From the NCBI RefSeq assembly GCF_003144315.1, contig NZ_MPDK01000002.1, positions 248,001 to 312,000 of the forward strand: a stretch of DNA of 64,000 nucleotides. Reading direction: 5' to 3'. Below, one piece after another: positions 62,987 through 64,000 of this stretch. Every line of letters begins with the position of its first letter. Position 1 is the stretch's first letter. Made by a program: the position numbers and the translations under genes. This DNA is from Sulfoacidibacillus thermotolerans. Its GTDB lineage: Bacteria > Bacillota > Bacilli > Alicyclobacillales > SLC66. The notes under the pieces are model-generated. The model ran no database searches. It was not told the origin of the DNA and worked only from the letters and a program-made list of their open reading frames with translations.

Positions 62987-64000
62987 TCACGTGGAAAGAG
63001 AGTTCTGGTGCCCTGGTAAAATAACGCGAAAGCGCGTCCCTTTCCCGATGGAACTCTCTACCTCAATTTTGCCCCGATGAGATTGTACGATCCACTTGGC
63101 AATCGCCAAACCTAGTCCTGTCCCTTCCGTCGTTCGCGCTCGCTCTCCACGAAAGAAGCGGTCAAAGATATGCTGTTGCTGCTGCGGCGAAATCCCCATT
63201 CCTGTGTCTGTAATCTCTAAGACAATCTGATGCCCCTTGATATGTCGTAATGCAACGACAATCTCTCCAGTCTGTGTATATTTAATCGCGTTATCTAAGA
63301 GAATAAAAGTAAGTTGATATAAGCGATCGACGTCGCCCAAAACTGTAAATTCCCACTCCGCAGTTTTGGGCCAGCTATGTGTTTGCATGGATAATAAATG
63401 TTCGGGAATTGGAAAGTGCATCTTTAATCCTTTCGCTTCACCAAACGGAGCGAGCGATTCAAACACTTGTTGATTCAGTGCCAACCAATTTACAGCTTTG
63501 CGTTGTATCAGTTGTTCGTTCGAATCTGCACGCGCGAGTGTCAACAGATCCGCGATAAGTCGCGAAAGCCTCCTCACTTCCGCCTTGACATTGTTAAGCC
63601 ACTCAAAATTTTGCTCTACTGTTTGCTTGGGATGTCCCATTACAAGATCTAAATTTGATTGAATAACGGCCATAGGGGTACGCAGTTCATGAGACGCATC
63701 TGCAACAAATTGCTGCTGACGTTGCCAAGACCGCAAGATTGGGCGCAATGCCAAACCAGAAACAAAAAAACCTGCCACCACAGCTCCTAAAAGTCCAATC
63801 AAGCCGACTTCGATAAGAATTTTTTGCAAGCGCCAAAGCGCCGATAAGACTCCATTCATTCTCTCTGCTAACTGCAACTCTCCTATTTTATGCAGAGTAT
63901 AGGGATTATAGAGAGGCAGATTTACAACCCGCAAATGCAGATTGAACTTTTTAATGTTTAGCGTTTCCCACTTGGGTCTCGTGAGCTGCGACAGTGGAAC
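62987..64000 (-). CDS. Sensor histidine kinase, N-terminus cut by window edge
   Basis: HisKA/HATPase_c kinase. The visible part has a transmembrane helix (ILIEVGLIGLLGAVVAGFFV), the H-box VADASHELRTPMAVIQ, N-box LLDNAIKYTQ, G1 DTGMGISP, F-box and G2 GTGLGLAIAKWIVQSH, and the short C-terminus of this class. The frame stays open to base 64000 without a stop, so the sensor domain and first helix continue outside; a TTG at 63934 is not the true start. No response regulator is within the window; it probably lies upstream, outside. Signal unknown. Confidence 0.93.
   Translation of the reverse strand, partial: VPLSQLTRPKWETLNIKKFNLHLRVVNLPLYNPYTLHKIGELQLAERMNGVLSALWRLQKILIEVGLIGLLGAVVAGFFVSGLALRPILRSWQRQQQFVADASHELRTPMAVIQSNLDLVMGHPKQTVEQNFEWLNNVKAEVRRLSRLIADLLTLARADSNEQLIQRKAVNWLALNQQVFESLAPFGEAKGLKMHFPIPEHLLSMQTHSWPKTAEWEFTVLGDVDRLYQLTFILLDNAIKYTQTGEIVVALRHIKGHQIVLEITDTGMGISPQQQQHIFDRFFRGERARTTEGTGLGLAIAKWIVQSHRGKIEVESSIGKGTRFRVILPGHQNSLST

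Noticed and set aside
63934-63936. TTG at 63934 as the start of the sensor kinase
   Set aside because: The frame is open without a stop to the window edge, and a sensor domain and first membrane helix are expected upstream.

Overview
The window is a contiguous chromosomal segment of an endospore-forming, Gram-positive (monoderm) member of the Bacillota, at moderate GC. The sporulation genes (spoIVFA/FB, spoIIB, spoVID, coat kinases, lonB), a T-box valS leader, bacilliredoxin, hemAXCDBL order and an aa3-600 type quinol oxidase all point to Bacillales. A complete type IV pilus locus and clpP next to tig differ from Bacillus subtilis and suggest Alicyclobacillaceae or a close relative; that placement is inference, not proven. 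Nearly everything lies on the minus strand, so genes are transcribed from right to left. Starts at TTG and GTG are frequent and several were chosen from Shine-Dalgarno spacing. No phage, insertion sequence or CRISPR array was seen.

Layout from left to right. 1-10.5 kb: cell shape, division and sporulation block (spoIVFB, spoIVFA, minD, minC, mrdA-type PBP, mreD, mreC, mreB, radC, maf, spoIIB-like), the same order as in B. subtilis apart from the inserted PBP. 10.7-13.5 kb: a cation/proton antiporter on the plus strand, a YtxJ/BrxC bacilliredoxin and a G5-3D cell-wall protein. 13.7-23.6 kb: a full type IV pilus operon set (pilB, pilT, pilC, pilin, pilD, pilM, pilN, pilO and three minor pilins), sitting where B. 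subtilis has only comC. 23.7-29.5 kb: murC, folC, valS with its T-box. 29.5-34.9 kb: a membrane protein, a small plus-strand membrane ORF, two coat kinase-like proteins and spoVID. 35-42.9 kb: haem operon hemA-ccsA/hemX-hemC-hemD-hemB-hemL followed by a coupled MFS exporter. 43-52.5 kb: EamA transporter, engB, lonA, lonB, clpX, clpP, tig and tRNA-Arg(TCT). 52.6-57.4 kb: rdgB, rph, murI, a MarR regulator and a divergent ABC-F gene with a long structured leader. 57.4-64 kb: quinol oxidase qoxABCD, ctaM, rraA and an edge-truncated sensor kinase.

Main points of interest are the leader of the ABC-F gene (promoter, 12-bp palindrome, two overlapping small ORFs and mutually exclusive hairpins that would mask the start region), a monoderm type IV pilus with a collagen-like (Gly-Gln-Pro)8 minor pilin encoded by a perfect 9-bp tandem repeat, a forespore-type promoter before lonB, an MFS gene fused translationally to the end of the haem operon, and an unlisted 54-residue membrane ORF antisense-overlapping a coat kinase gene.
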